From an uncultured Lactobacillus sp. (lineage in GTDB: Bacteria; Bacillota; Bacilli; Lactobacillales; Lactobacillaceae): a stretch of DNA of 8,267 nucleotides. Position numbers and translations under genes: made by a program. The notes under the pieces are model-generated. The model saw only the letters and a program-made list of their open reading frames with translations. It ran no database searches and had not been told where the DNA came from. Positions 1 through 6,330 of this stretch are shown piece by piece. The DNA is taken from contig CALYQE010000084.1 in NCBI GenBank assembly GCA_945281075.1, positions 1-8,267 on the forward strand. Direction: 5' to 3'. Each line of letters starts with the position of its first letter. Position 1 is the first letter of the stretch.

Positions 1-1838
1 CAGAAAAAAGAAGAGACGATATTAGGAATATAGCTATCATAGCTCACGTTGACCACGGTAAAACTACTTTAGTTAACCAATTATTAAAGCAATCCGACAC
101 TCTGCCAGAACACATGGCTTTGGAAGATCGTGCAATGGATTCCAATGATATTGAGCGTGAGCGTGGTATTACTATTTTATCTAAGAATACTGCGGTTAAA
201 TTTGGTGGAACAACCATTAATATTTTAGATACTCCTGGACACGCCGACTTTGGTGGTGAAGTTGAACGAATCATGCACATGGTTGACGGAGCACTGCTGT
301 TAGTTGATGCATATGAAGGGACAATGCCGCAAACTCGTTTCGTACTTAAGAAAGCTCTTGAGGCCGGAGTTAAGCCGATCGTTGTGATAAACAAGATTGA
401 CCGTCCTGGTGCTCGTCCTAAAGAGGTTCTTGACGAAGTGTTAGAATTATTCATCGAATTGGGTGCAAACGATGAGCAGCTTGATTTTCCAGTTGTCTAT
501 GCTTCTGCGCTTAATGGTACTTCTTCATATGATGCCGATCCTTCAACGCAAAAAGAAACGATGGATCCAATTTTTGAAACGATCATTAAAGCTATTCCTG
601 CTCCACTTGATAATGCGGATCAGCCACTTCAATTTCAAATTACCATGCTTGATTGGGATGACTATGTTGGCCGTATCGGTGTCGGCCGTATCTACCGTGG
701 CAGCGTAAAAGTGGGCGACAACATTACGGTGATGAAACGTGATGGTTCACAGCAAAACTTCCGCGTGACCAAGTTATTCGGTTTCTTTGGTTTGAAGCGA
801 AATGAAATCACTGAGGCTAAGGCCGGTGATATTATTGCCATTAGTGGTATTAATGACATTTTCGTTGGAGAAACAATTGCCTCAGCTGAAGAACCTGAAG
901 CACTACCATTTTTGAAAATTGATCCACCAACTTTACAGATGGATTTTGTTGCCAATGATTCTCCATTTGCTGGTCGTGAAGGCGATAAGGTTACCCCTAA
1001 AAAGCTGGAAGATCGTTTAATCAAGCAAACGCGGACTGATGTTTCCTTGCGCGTTGATCCAACTGACCAAATTAATGCTTGGACCGTTTCAGGTCGTGGT
1101 GAGTTGCATCTTTCAATTTTGGTTGAAGAATTAAGACGTGAAGGCTTTGAATTGCAATTGTCACGGCCAAAGGTTATCTACCGAGAAATTGATGGCCAAA
1201 TGTGTGAACCATATGAAGCAGTTCAAGTTGACACGCCAGACGAATATGTTGGTTCAGTTATTGACTCTCTTTCCAAGCGAAAAGGTGAGATGAAGAACAT
1301 GGAATCAACTGGCAATAGTCAAACCCGGTTAGATTTCTTAGTACCTTCACGTGGCTTGATCGGCTATAACAATGAATTCATGTCACAAACCGGTGGCTAC
1401 GGCATTTTGAACCACAGCTTTGACTCATACAAGCCAGTTGTTAAGAACTGGGAACCAGGCAGAATTAATGGTGCGTTAGTTGCTATTAGTCAAGGTAAAT
1501 CAACCACCTATTCCTTGCAAACTGTTGAACAACGGGGCGAATTGTTCATTGGCGCCGGTGTAGAAGTTTATGAAGGAATGATTGTGGGTCAATCATCACG
1601 TGACCGTGATATTGCGGTTAATGTTATTAAGGGTAAGAACCTGACTAACACGCGTGCTGCTGGTAAAGACCATGCGGCTGCAATTAAGACGCCGAAGAAA
1701 TTGTCTTTGGAAGAAGCGATTGAATTCTTGAATGACGATGAATATTGTGAAGTAACTCCAGAATCGATTCGTCTGCGTAAGAAGATTTTAAACACTTCAG
1801 AGCGTCAAAAAGCTGATAAGAAACGCAATAAGAAATAA
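1..1838 (+). CDS. typA: Translational GTPase TypA/BipA (5'-truncated by the window edge)
   Basis: Ribosome-binding GTPase of the EF-G/LepA class, which in studied bacteria supports 50S assembly and growth in cold or stress. The reading frame is already open at base 3, and 611 residues are visible. The family is usually about 610-615 residues, so only the start codon and perhaps one or two more codons are missing. Numbering from the first visible codon, the GTPase motifs are all present: P-loop AHVDHGKTT (14-22), switch I RGIT (54-57), DTPGH (76-80), NKID (130-133) and SAL (168-170). The beta-barrel domain, EF-G-like domains and TypA-specific C-terminal domain follow, ending in a lysine-rich tail (ERQKADKKRNKK). 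An internal ATG at 114 also opens this frame, but starting there would remove the P-loop, so it is not the start. The gene ends at TAA 1836-1838 and is followed at once by a terminator, so it is transcriptionally separate from ftsW. Identification is firm. Confidence 0.97.
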   Translation, partial: EKRRDDIRNIAIIAHVDHGKTTLVNQLLKQSDTLPEHMALEDRAMDSNDIERERGITILSKNTAVKFGGTTINILDTPGHADFGGEVERIMHMVDGALLLVDAYEGTMPQTRFVLKKALEAGVKPIVVINKIDRPGARPKEVLDEVLELFIELGANDEQLDFPVVYASALNGTSSYDADPSTQKETMDPIFETIIKAIPAPLDNADQPLQFQITMLDWDDYVGRIGVGRIYRGSVKVGDNITVMKRDGSQQNFRVTKLFGFFGLKRNEITEAKAGDIIAISGINDIFVGETIASAEEPEALPFLKIDPPTLQMDFVANDSPFAGREGDKVTPKKLEDRLIKQTRTDVSLRVDPTDQINAWTVSGRGELHLSILVEELRREGFELQLSRPKVIYREIDGQMCEPYEAVQVDTPDEYVGSVIDSLSKRKGEMKNMESTGNSQTRLDFLVPSRGLIGYNNEFMSQTGGYGILNHSFDSYKPVVKNWEPGRINGALVAISQGKSTTYSLQTVEQRGELFIGAGVEVYEGMIVGQSSRDRDIAVNVIKGKNLTNTRAAGKDHAAAIKTPKKLSLEEAIEFLNDDEYCEVTPESIRLRKKILNTSERQKADKKRNKK

Positions 1839-1848
1839 AGACTGTACT

Positions 1849-1889
1849 AAAAGTGGCACTTACTGATGAAGTAGTGCCATTTTTGTTTT
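1849..1889 (+). terminator. Rho-independent terminator of typA
   Basis: TGGCAC (1854-1859) pairs with GTGCCA (1874-1879). After one bulged T (1860), TACT (1861-1864) pairs with AGTA (1870-1873) around a GATGA loop. The stem can extend outward through a G-T wobble and A-T pairs (1849-1853 with 1880-1884). A T-rich tail follows, TTTTTGTTTT (1880-1889). It lies 11 bases after the typA stop. The A-run on the left means it could also work on the opposite strand, but no convergent gene exists here. Confidence 0.85.
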
Positions 1890-1894
1890 ATAAT
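1866..1894 (+). promoter_or_regulatory. Candidate sigma-A promoter for the ftsW operon
   Basis: A perfect -10 hexamer TATAAT lies at 1889-1894, starting at the last T of the typA terminator tract. At 17-bp spacing the -35 position is ATGAAG (1866-1871), which keeps only the central TGA of TTGACA and sits in the terminator loop and right arm. Transcription would start near 1901, about 30 bases before the ftsW TTG. The -10 is strong and the -35 weak. The assignment is inferred from these elements and from the need for a promoter after a terminator. Confidence 0.5.
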
Positions 1895-1911
1895 AAAGAA
1901 AATATTTTTTC

Positions 1912-1924
1912 AAAAAAAGGGGGG
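1912..1924 (+). promoter_or_regulatory. Shine-Dalgarno site of ftsW within an A7G6 homopolymer pair
   Basis: Seven A residues (1912-1918) are followed by six G residues (1919-1924), giving an AAGG-type ribosome binding site. It ends six bases before TTG 1931. This site, together with the terminator lying inside any longer reading frame, decides the ftsW start. Confidence 0.75.
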
Positions 1925-1930
1925 CTACTT

Positions 1931-3118
1931 TTGCGACAGAAGTTTCAGCATCTGGATTACAAAATTCTAGTGCCATATTTATTGCTGATTGTTTTTGGCA
2001 TACTCATGGTTTATTCCGCTAGTTCAGATATTTTGCTCGTAAATGGATTTAAGCCAGCAACCTATGGAATTAGGCAAGCCGTTTATGCTTTTATTGCGAT
2101 CTTCCTTTTTGCGACAGTGACGTTTTTATTAAGGCTTGAAATTTTTAAAAGCAGAAGGTTTGTTGCCGGCTTTTTAGGCATAAGCATGCTTTTACTGCTT
2201 TATCTTGTCCTTTTAAAATTTATCAAGGGCGATGCGGCTGCTATTAACGGTGCAGTTGGTTGGATCGATCTTAAATTCATTAAAATACAGCCACTTGAGA
2301 TAGCCAAATTGGCTTTAGTCATCTACCTAGCATATTATCTGGATCGCCATGATGGCTTGATGCGCAGGGGGCAGATTTTTGAAAACCTTTCGCGACCGGC
2401 AATTTTAGCTGGCATAATGATGATTTTGGTCTTCCTGGAACCTGACTTAGGTGGGACAGCAATCTTAGCAATGATTGTCATTGTGATGTTTTCTGTTTCA
2501 GGAGTACCGGCTAAAAATGCGCTAACCTGGCTGTTTGTCATTATTTTAGGGGTATTACTGGTCGTCCTTTTGCTGATCAAATGGGATCCGGCTTTTTTGC
2601 AAAAAAAATATCAATACCAGCGTTTAATGTCGTTTTTGCATCCGTTTGAGCTTGAACAAAAGGGCGGGGCGCAATTAGTCAATTCCTATTACGCAATTCA
2701 TAATGGCGGCCTTTTCGGAGTCGGTCTTGGCAATAGCATGCAAAAGAGGGGTTATTTGCCAGAACCCTATACGGACTTTATCTTGGCGATCATTGCCGAA
2801 GAGATTGGTGTTGTTGGCGCAATCGCCATCCTAGCCCTGTTGTTTTACTTGATGTGGAGCATTATGGATGTCGGTATTCACGCTGAATCGCAATTCAACG
2901 CTTTAGTTTGTTTCGGCGTGGCGACAATTATTTTTACGGAAACTTTATTTAACGTGGGCGCAGTTTTGGGCTTATTGCCAATTACCGGTGTGACCTTGCC
3001 GTTTATTTCTTACGGTGGATCATCATTAATTGTGTTATCGACTTCAATTGGCCTAGTGTTAAATATTGCTGCTAACGAGAGAATTAAGAAAGAGAATGAA
3101 AACGCGGATGAGTATTAA
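1931..3118 (+). CDS. ftsW: SEDS peptidoglycan glycosyltransferase FtsW (cell division)
   Basis: Polytopic membrane enzyme of the SEDS family that polymerises lipid II glycan strands at the division septum with a class B PBP. The TTG start gives 395 residues. The frame remains open back to a GTG at 1853, but that start would place the typA terminator and the putative promoter inside the gene, whereas TTG 1931 has a strong Shine-Dalgarno. About ten hydrophobic segments are visible. Family signatures are GWI near residue 110, EPDLGGT (170-176), the extracellular loop GLGNSMQKRGYLPEPYTDF (265-283) and LPFISYGGSS (356-365). Asp282 in the TDF motif matches the essential SEDS aspartate. RodA is the close paralogue; FtsW is preferred from the neighbourhood (typA upstream, ylbG-rsmD-coaD downstream, as in Bacillus), since sequence alone separates them less clearly. 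Its last 11 bases overlap the next gene. Confidence 0.88.
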   Translation: MRQKFQHLDYKILVPYLLLIVFGILMVYSASSDILLVNGFKPATYGIRQAVYAFIAIFLFATVTFLLRLEIFKSRRFVAGFLGISMLLLLYLVLLKFIKGDAAAINGAVGWIDLKFIKIQPLEIAKLALVIYLAYYLDRHDGLMRRGQIFENLSRPAILAGIMMILVFLEPDLGGTAILAMIVIVMFSVSGVPAKNALTWLFVIILGVLLVVLLLIKWDPAFLQKKYQYQRLMSFLHPFELEQKGGAQLVNSYYAIHNGGLFGVGLGNSMQKRGYLPEPYTDFILAIIAEEIGVVGAIAILALLFYLMWSIMDVGIHAESQFNALVCFGVATIIFTETLFNVGAVLGLLPITGVTLPFISYGGSSLIVLSTSIGLVLNIAANERIKKENENADEY

Positions 3119-3452
3119 TCAGGACTTAGAAAATACAGTGATGACCCAACGGCAGGGTTTAATCGTTTATTTAAATTCTGTCAGTGATCAATACAAGCTT
3201 AGACGTTTTGGCGATATTGTTTATTTTTCCAAAAAAATGGCGTATTGCGTATTGTATGTTGACCAAAAAGAAGCAGCTAAAATTCTCGCTACGTTGAAAA
3301 CACTCGATTTTGTCAAAAAAGTAGCCATATCTAATGGTGATAATATTGACCTTTCCAGTAGCCATATCGAGCAGCAGATTACTGATTTAGCCAATGCAGC
3401 TGAGGCTAAATTGCTGCAAGAACAAGAAAAAAGTGCGGAACAGCTATCATGA
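3108..3452 (+). CDS. ylbG: YlbG-like DUF2129 (UPF0298) protein of unknown function
   Basis: Small soluble protein, 114 residues from ATG 3108. The conserved part begins at TQRQGLIVY and runs through LRRFGDIVYFSKKMAYCVLYVD to a region ending FVKKVAIS. This is the pattern of the DUF2129 family, typified by Bacillus YlbG, for which I know no established biochemical role. The family core is about 80-90 residues; here a Glu/Gln/Ala-rich, probably helical tail of about 30 residues follows. The start is uncertain. ATG 3096 and ATG 3141 are in frame, and none of the three has a good Shine-Dalgarno. I chose 3108 because it overlaps the ftsW end by 11 bases, like the other junctions in this operon. The ylbG-rsmD-coaD order matches Bacillus, where ylbG also precedes rsmD. 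The stop overlaps the rsmD start as ATGA. Confidence 0.82.
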   Translation: MSINQDLENTVMTQRQGLIVYLNSVSDQYKLRRFGDIVYFSKKMAYCVLYVDQKEAAKILATLKTLDFVKKVAISNGDNIDLSSSHIEQQITDLANAAEAKLLQEQEKSAEQLS

Positions 3453-4000
3453 GAATTATTTCTGGCAAATATGCCAAACGCAATTTATTTACGCTTAAAA
3501 GTCAAAAAACCAGGCCAACCAGTGATAAGGTCAAGGAATCAATGTTTAATAGTCTCGGGCAATTTTTTGCTGGCGGACAAGTCTTAGATTTGTACGGTGG
3601 CAGTGGAGCTTTAGGAATTGAAGCCGTTTCGCGTGGCTGTGATCACGCCTATCTCGTTGACGTCAATTATCAAGCGGTTGAGATTATTCGTAAAAATGTT
3701 GCATTGACTAAGGATGAAGTAGCCTTTTCCGTTTATAAATTGTCAGCCAATGCAGCCCTCAAAAAATTTAATCAGGAAGGGTTAAAATTTGATCTGGTTT
3801 TTTTGGATCCACCCTATGCTAAACAGCAAATTGCAACGGATATGAAAAAAATGATTGAGATGGACTTGTTAAGTAAACAAGCAATGGTGGTAGCAGAAAC
3901 AGATGATGAAACCGACTTAGGTGAAATTGACAATTTTGACTTAGAAAAAGAGCATCATCTTGGCAAAACCCTTGTCCGTTTTTATCGAAAGGAAGATTAA
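3449..4000 (+). CDS. rsmD: 16S rRNA (guanine(966)-N(2))-methyltransferase RsmD
   Basis: SAM-dependent methyltransferase that modifies G966 (E. coli numbering) of 16S rRNA during 30S maturation. Its 183 residues match the family length. It opens with MRIISGKYAKR, followed by the family signature RPTSDKVKESMFN (22-34). The SAM-binding motif I is VLDLYGGSGALGIEA (45-59), and the catalytic DPPY lies at 120-123. In motif I, YGG replaces the more usual FAG, a mild variation that keeps the GxG turn. ATG 3449 overlaps the preceding stop (ATGA), and a GGAA at 3437-3440 lies eight bases upstream. The stop TAA at 3998-4000 shares its last base with the coaD ATG. The pairing of rsmD with coaD is widely conserved in Firmicutes. 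Identification is firm. Confidence 0.95.
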   Translation: MRIISGKYAKRNLFTLKSQKTRPTSDKVKESMFNSLGQFFAGGQVLDLYGGSGALGIEAVSRGCDHAYLVDVNYQAVEIIRKNVALTKDEVAFSVYKLSANAALKKFNQEGLKFDLVFLDPPYAKQQIATDMKKMIEMDLLSKQAMVVAETDDETDLGEIDNFDLEKEHHLGKTLVRFYRKED

Positions 4001-4491
4001 TGAGCTCAGCAATTTTTCCAGGCAGTTTTGATCCGATTACTAAAGGCCACCTTGATGTTATTGAACAGGCAAGTAAATTATTTGATCAGGTTTATGTTGC
4101 CATTATGACCAATACGGCCAAAAAGTACCTCTTTAATGTTGATGAACGGGTTAAACTGGCGCAGGACGCCTTACAAAATGTAAATAATGTAGTTGTAGTC
4201 AAGAGCCCGGATCAGCTGACGATTGAAGTTGCGCGCGAATTAGGCGCAAAAGCGATTATTCGCGGGGTTCGCAATAGTGCAGACTTTTTATATGAACAGC
4301 AAATTGCGGCCATGAATCAGCAGATGGCAAACGATATTGAAACAGTTTTATTTTTTACTAAGCCAGAAAATAGTTTTGTCGCTTCTAGCATCATTAAAGA
4401 GGTGGCAAAGTTTAACGGCGATATAAGCAGCTTTTTGCCTGAAAACGTGGCGCTCGCTTTAGCAGAAAAATTGGGTAAAAATAATGAATAG
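4000..4491 (+). CDS. coaD: Phosphopantetheine adenylyltransferase (PPAT) CoaD
   Basis: Catalyses the penultimate step of coenzyme A synthesis: 4'-phosphopantetheine + ATP to dephospho-CoA + PPi. It is a cytosolic, normally hexameric nucleotidyltransferase. Its 163 residues are typical. The nucleotidyltransferase motif is FPGSFDPITKGH (6-17), with TxGH at 14-17. Further signatures are IIRGVRNSADFLYE (86-99) and the ATP-binding SSIIKEVA segment (129-136). A good Shine-Dalgarno, AAAGGAAG (3988-3995), lies inside the end of rsmD, and the start codon overlaps the rsmD stop as TAATG. The last eight bases overlap the next gene. Nothing is missing or odd in the active site. Confidence 0.97.
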   Translation: MSSAIFPGSFDPITKGHLDVIEQASKLFDQVYVAIMTNTAKKYLFNVDERVKLAQDALQNVNNVVVVKSPDQLTIEVARELGAKAIIRGVRNSADFLYEQQIAAMNQQMANDIETVLFFTKPENSFVASSIIKEVAKFNGDISSFLPENVALALAEKLGKNNE

Positions 4492-5533
4492 TCAAAAAGA
4501 GCATCCTAAAAAAAGAACCAGCAGAAGAACTAAATGGCTACTGGCAATTATTGCCTTTATTTTAGTTGCGGTTGGCCTGCGCTTGCCTACCAATTACTAC
4601 CTTGAAATGCCCGGTGAGGCTGTTTCCGTTGGACAATTCGTGGAAAATAAAAATAAAGCACCAAATAATTATTATTTGGTCACCGTTAGTGAAACGATGG
4701 AACCAGCCTCTGTTTTGGAGTACCTTTATAGTTTTACGCAAAAGCACTGGTCGCGCATTCCCAAACAGCAACTGCTCGGTGGTGCGACTTCTAGTCAATA
4801 TCAAGAGCTCCAAAGTTGGTACATGGAAACTAGTCAACAAAATGCAATTTATTATGCTGCTAAAAAAGCTGGTTTAAAGCCGAGGCTGAATTATGAGGGC
4901 GTCTATGTTATGCAGGTGCAAAAACACTCTAGTTTTAAACATAAACTGCAAATCGGCGATACAGTATTGGGGGCAAATGGACACAAATTCACATCAACTG
5001 AAGAGATGATTTCTTATTTCCAGAAAAAGAAAATTGGTTCGAAGGTTAAAATTAATGTAATGCGTGAAAACAAGCCACGGACTTTTTCTGGAAAAATTGT
5101 CAAGGTTGAAGGTACCAATAAACCTGGCATTGGAATTCAGTTAGTTGAACACGTTAAGGTAAGTACCAAGCCCAAGTTAAGAATTAATGCCGGAGAAATT
5201 GGTGGGCCTTCTGCAGGCTTAATGTTTACGCTGACTTCATATGAGACGTTTACCCAACAAAATCTGGCCAAAGGACACAAAATTGCCGGTACTGGCACGA
5301 TTTCACCAAAAGGCAAAGTTGGGGTAATCGGAGGCGTTGATAAAAAAGTAGTTGCTGCCGATAAAGCTGGTGCAGAAGTTTTCTTTGCTCCAACTGATAC
5401 TTCGGTAGTTAAAAAATCTGAGAGCAATTACGTCGTGGCTAAGAAAACGGCAAAAGAAATTAAAACAAAGATGAAAATTGTTCCTGTTGGTACTTTTGAA
5501 GATGCTCTTAATTACTTAAAAAAGCATTACTAA
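4484..5533 (+). CDS. ylbL: Membrane-anchored PDZ/Lon-like serine protease, YlbL/SepM family
   Basis: This 349-residue protein begins with a basic N-terminus and one transmembrane segment (about 18-34), so the body is expected outside the membrane. A PDZ domain lies at about 135-215 (EGVYVMQV...LQIGDTVLGANG). A Lon-type protease domain runs from about 225 to the end. The catalytic serine is Ser243 in GGPSAG. The general-base lysine is Lys288 in GGVDKK, placed by alignment to the GGLKEK motif of Lon; the 45-residue Ser-Lys distance suits the family. Relatives include Bacillus YlbL, which degrades the SOS division inhibitor YneA, and streptococcal SepM, which trims competence-stimulating peptide. 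Which substrate applies here cannot be read from sequence. ATG 4484 overlaps the coaD stop by eight bases with only a weak GGG upstream, suggesting coupled translation. A strong terminator follows. Confidence 0.92.
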   Translation: MNSQKEHPKKRTSRRTKWLLAIIAFILVAVGLRLPTNYYLEMPGEAVSVGQFVENKNKAPNNYYLVTVSETMEPASVLEYLYSFTQKHWSRIPKQQLLGGATSSQYQELQSWYMETSQQNAIYYAAKKAGLKPRLNYEGVYVMQVQKHSSFKHKLQIGDTVLGANGHKFTSTEEMISYFQKKKIGSKVKINVMRENKPRTFSGKIVKVEGTNKPGIGIQLVEHVKVSTKPKLRINAGEIGGPSAGLMFTLTSYETFTQQNLAKGHKIAGTGTISPKGKVGVIGGVDKKVVAADKAGAEVFFAPTDTSVVKKSESNYVVAKKTAKEIKTKMKIVPVGTFEDALNYLKKHY

Positions 5534-5547
5534 AAACAAATAGCTAT

Positions 5548-5578
5548 AAAAAGCCCAGAAAAAAATTCTGGGCTTTTT
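5548..5578 (+). terminator. Strong rho-independent terminator after the ylbL-like gene
   Basis: A 13-bp perfect stem, AAAAAGCCCAGAA (5548-5560) with TTCTGGGCTTTTT (5566-5578), closes an AAAAA loop. The core is GCCCAG/CTGGGC with a T5 tail. It begins 14 bases after the ylbL stop and ends only 13 bases before the comEA Shine-Dalgarno, so it separates the ftsW operon from comEA-comEC. Confidence 0.93.
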
Positions 5579-5591
5579 CGTACTTAAATTT

Positions 5592-5596
5592 GGAGG
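5592..5596 (+). promoter_or_regulatory. Shine-Dalgarno site of comEA
   Basis: GGAGG lies eight bases before ATG 5605. It fixes the comEA start and rules out the in-frame TTG at 5590, which lies upstream of it. Confidence 0.88.
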
Positions 5597-5604
5597 TAAT
5601 CATA

Positions 5605-6330
5605 ATGGATTGGGAAAAAATAAAAAAATTTTCTGTTGATCACAAGCAGTACGCGATAGCTATTGTGGTGATAATAGGCATTTTGCTTTGGGCAAAAAAA
5701 GATAAAGAGAAAAGTGAAGACTATCTTGATGATTTTACCGGTGAAAGGCAGGAAGAGGTGCGTCATGCCAATATGGAAAGGAAAAACGAGGTCGAAAATA
5801 CTGCTAATGATAATACGGATCAAGTTAAGACGCATCAAGATTCAAAACCCAAGGAAGTAACCTGTGATATTTCAGGCGCCGTTAAGAACCAAGGAGTCTA
5901 CACTCTCAAAATTGGTGCGCGTCTTAATGACTTGATAGAAGCTGCCGGGGGACCAACCAGAAATTCTGAGTTGAAAAAAGTTAATCGGGCATTAATTTTG
6001 CATGATCAGGATAAGATACATATTCCATATAATGGCGAAAAGATTAAAGCTGCTGAAATTGTTTCTTCGGTTGAGACTGGTGTCACTAATTCTGCATTAA
6101 TACCAGTTGAAAGTGACCCCGTCCCTCAAAAAAGTAGCACCAAAGTTAATCTTAATACCGCCAATGAGCAAGAACTCCAGACATTAAATGGAATTGGGGC
6201 GAAAAAGGCACAACAGATTATTGCTTACCGTCAAAAAAATGGGCAGTTTAAAAAAATCGAAGACTTAAAACAGGTTTCAGGGATAGGAGACAAAACGTTT
6301 GGAACGCTTAAAGGACAACTGGAAGTTTGA
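5605..6330 (+). CDS. comEA: Competence DNA receptor ComEA
   Basis: Membrane-anchored double-stranded DNA-binding protein that passes captured DNA to the ComEC channel during transformation. It has 241 residues from ATG 5605. The order of parts is: a short cytoplasmic N-terminus; one transmembrane segment (about 15-31); a charged, flexible linker (about 32-83); a SLBB domain (about 84-143, containing ISGAVKNQGVY and LNDLIEAAGG); a second linker; and a C-terminal helix-hairpin-helix DNA-binding domain (180-241). The last contains VNLNTANEQELQTLNGIG (181-198) and a second hairpin, VSGIG (224-228). All parts of a Firmicute ComEA are present with no frameshift. The gene follows a strong terminator and shares its final 32 bases with comEC, as expected for a two-gene competence operon. 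No convincing sigma-A promoter was seen upstream. Confidence 0.95.
   Translation: MDWEKIKKFSVDHKQYAIAIVVIIGILLWAKKDKEKSEDYLDDFTGERQEEVRHANMERKNEVENTANDNTDQVKTHQDSKPKEVTCDISGAVKNQGVYTLKIGARLNDLIEAAGGPTRNSELKKVNRALILHDQDKIHIPYNGEKIKAAEIVSSVETGVTNSALIPVESDPVPQKSSTKVNLNTANEQELQTLNGIGAKKAQQIIAYRQKNGQFKKIEDLKQVSGIGDKTFGTLKGQLEV
6285..6290 (+). promoter_or_regulatory. Shine-Dalgarno site of comEC inside comEA
   Basis: AGGAGA at 6285-6290 lies within the second helix-hairpin-helix coding region of comEA, eight bases before TTG 6299. In the comEC frame a TAG at 6284-6286 closes everything further upstream, so TTG 6299 is the first possible start. Confidence 0.8.

Noticed and set aside
44..454. Open frame of 136 codons on the minus strand opposite typA
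   Set aside because: It lies wholly opposite the conserved GTPase domain of typA, has no recognisable domain, and is composed of residues expected from a reverse shadow.
463..708. Open frame of 81 codons on the plus strand inside typA
   Set aside because: It is an out-of-frame shadow within a conserved part of typA, with no matching family.
1853..1930. GTG at 1853 as the start of ftsW, adding 26 residues
   Set aside because: The extension is coded by the typA terminator hairpin and the putative promoter. TTG 1931 has a strong Shine-Dalgarno and gives the expected SEDS N-terminus.
4562..4877. Overlapping plus- and minus-strand open frames of 92-103 codons inside the ylbL-like gene
   Set aside because: Both are shadows of the protease reading frame and show no domain or ribosome binding site.
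5579..5591. Streptococcus-type competence box (TACGAATA) ahead of comEA
   Set aside because: The nearest string is TACTTA after TTTTTCG, which does not match well enough to call, and it sits too close to the ribosome site. It is noted only as a lead in the findings.
5590..5604. TTG at 5590 as the start of comEA, adding five residues
   Set aside because: It lies on the upstream edge of the GGAGG site, which is correctly spaced for ATG 5605.
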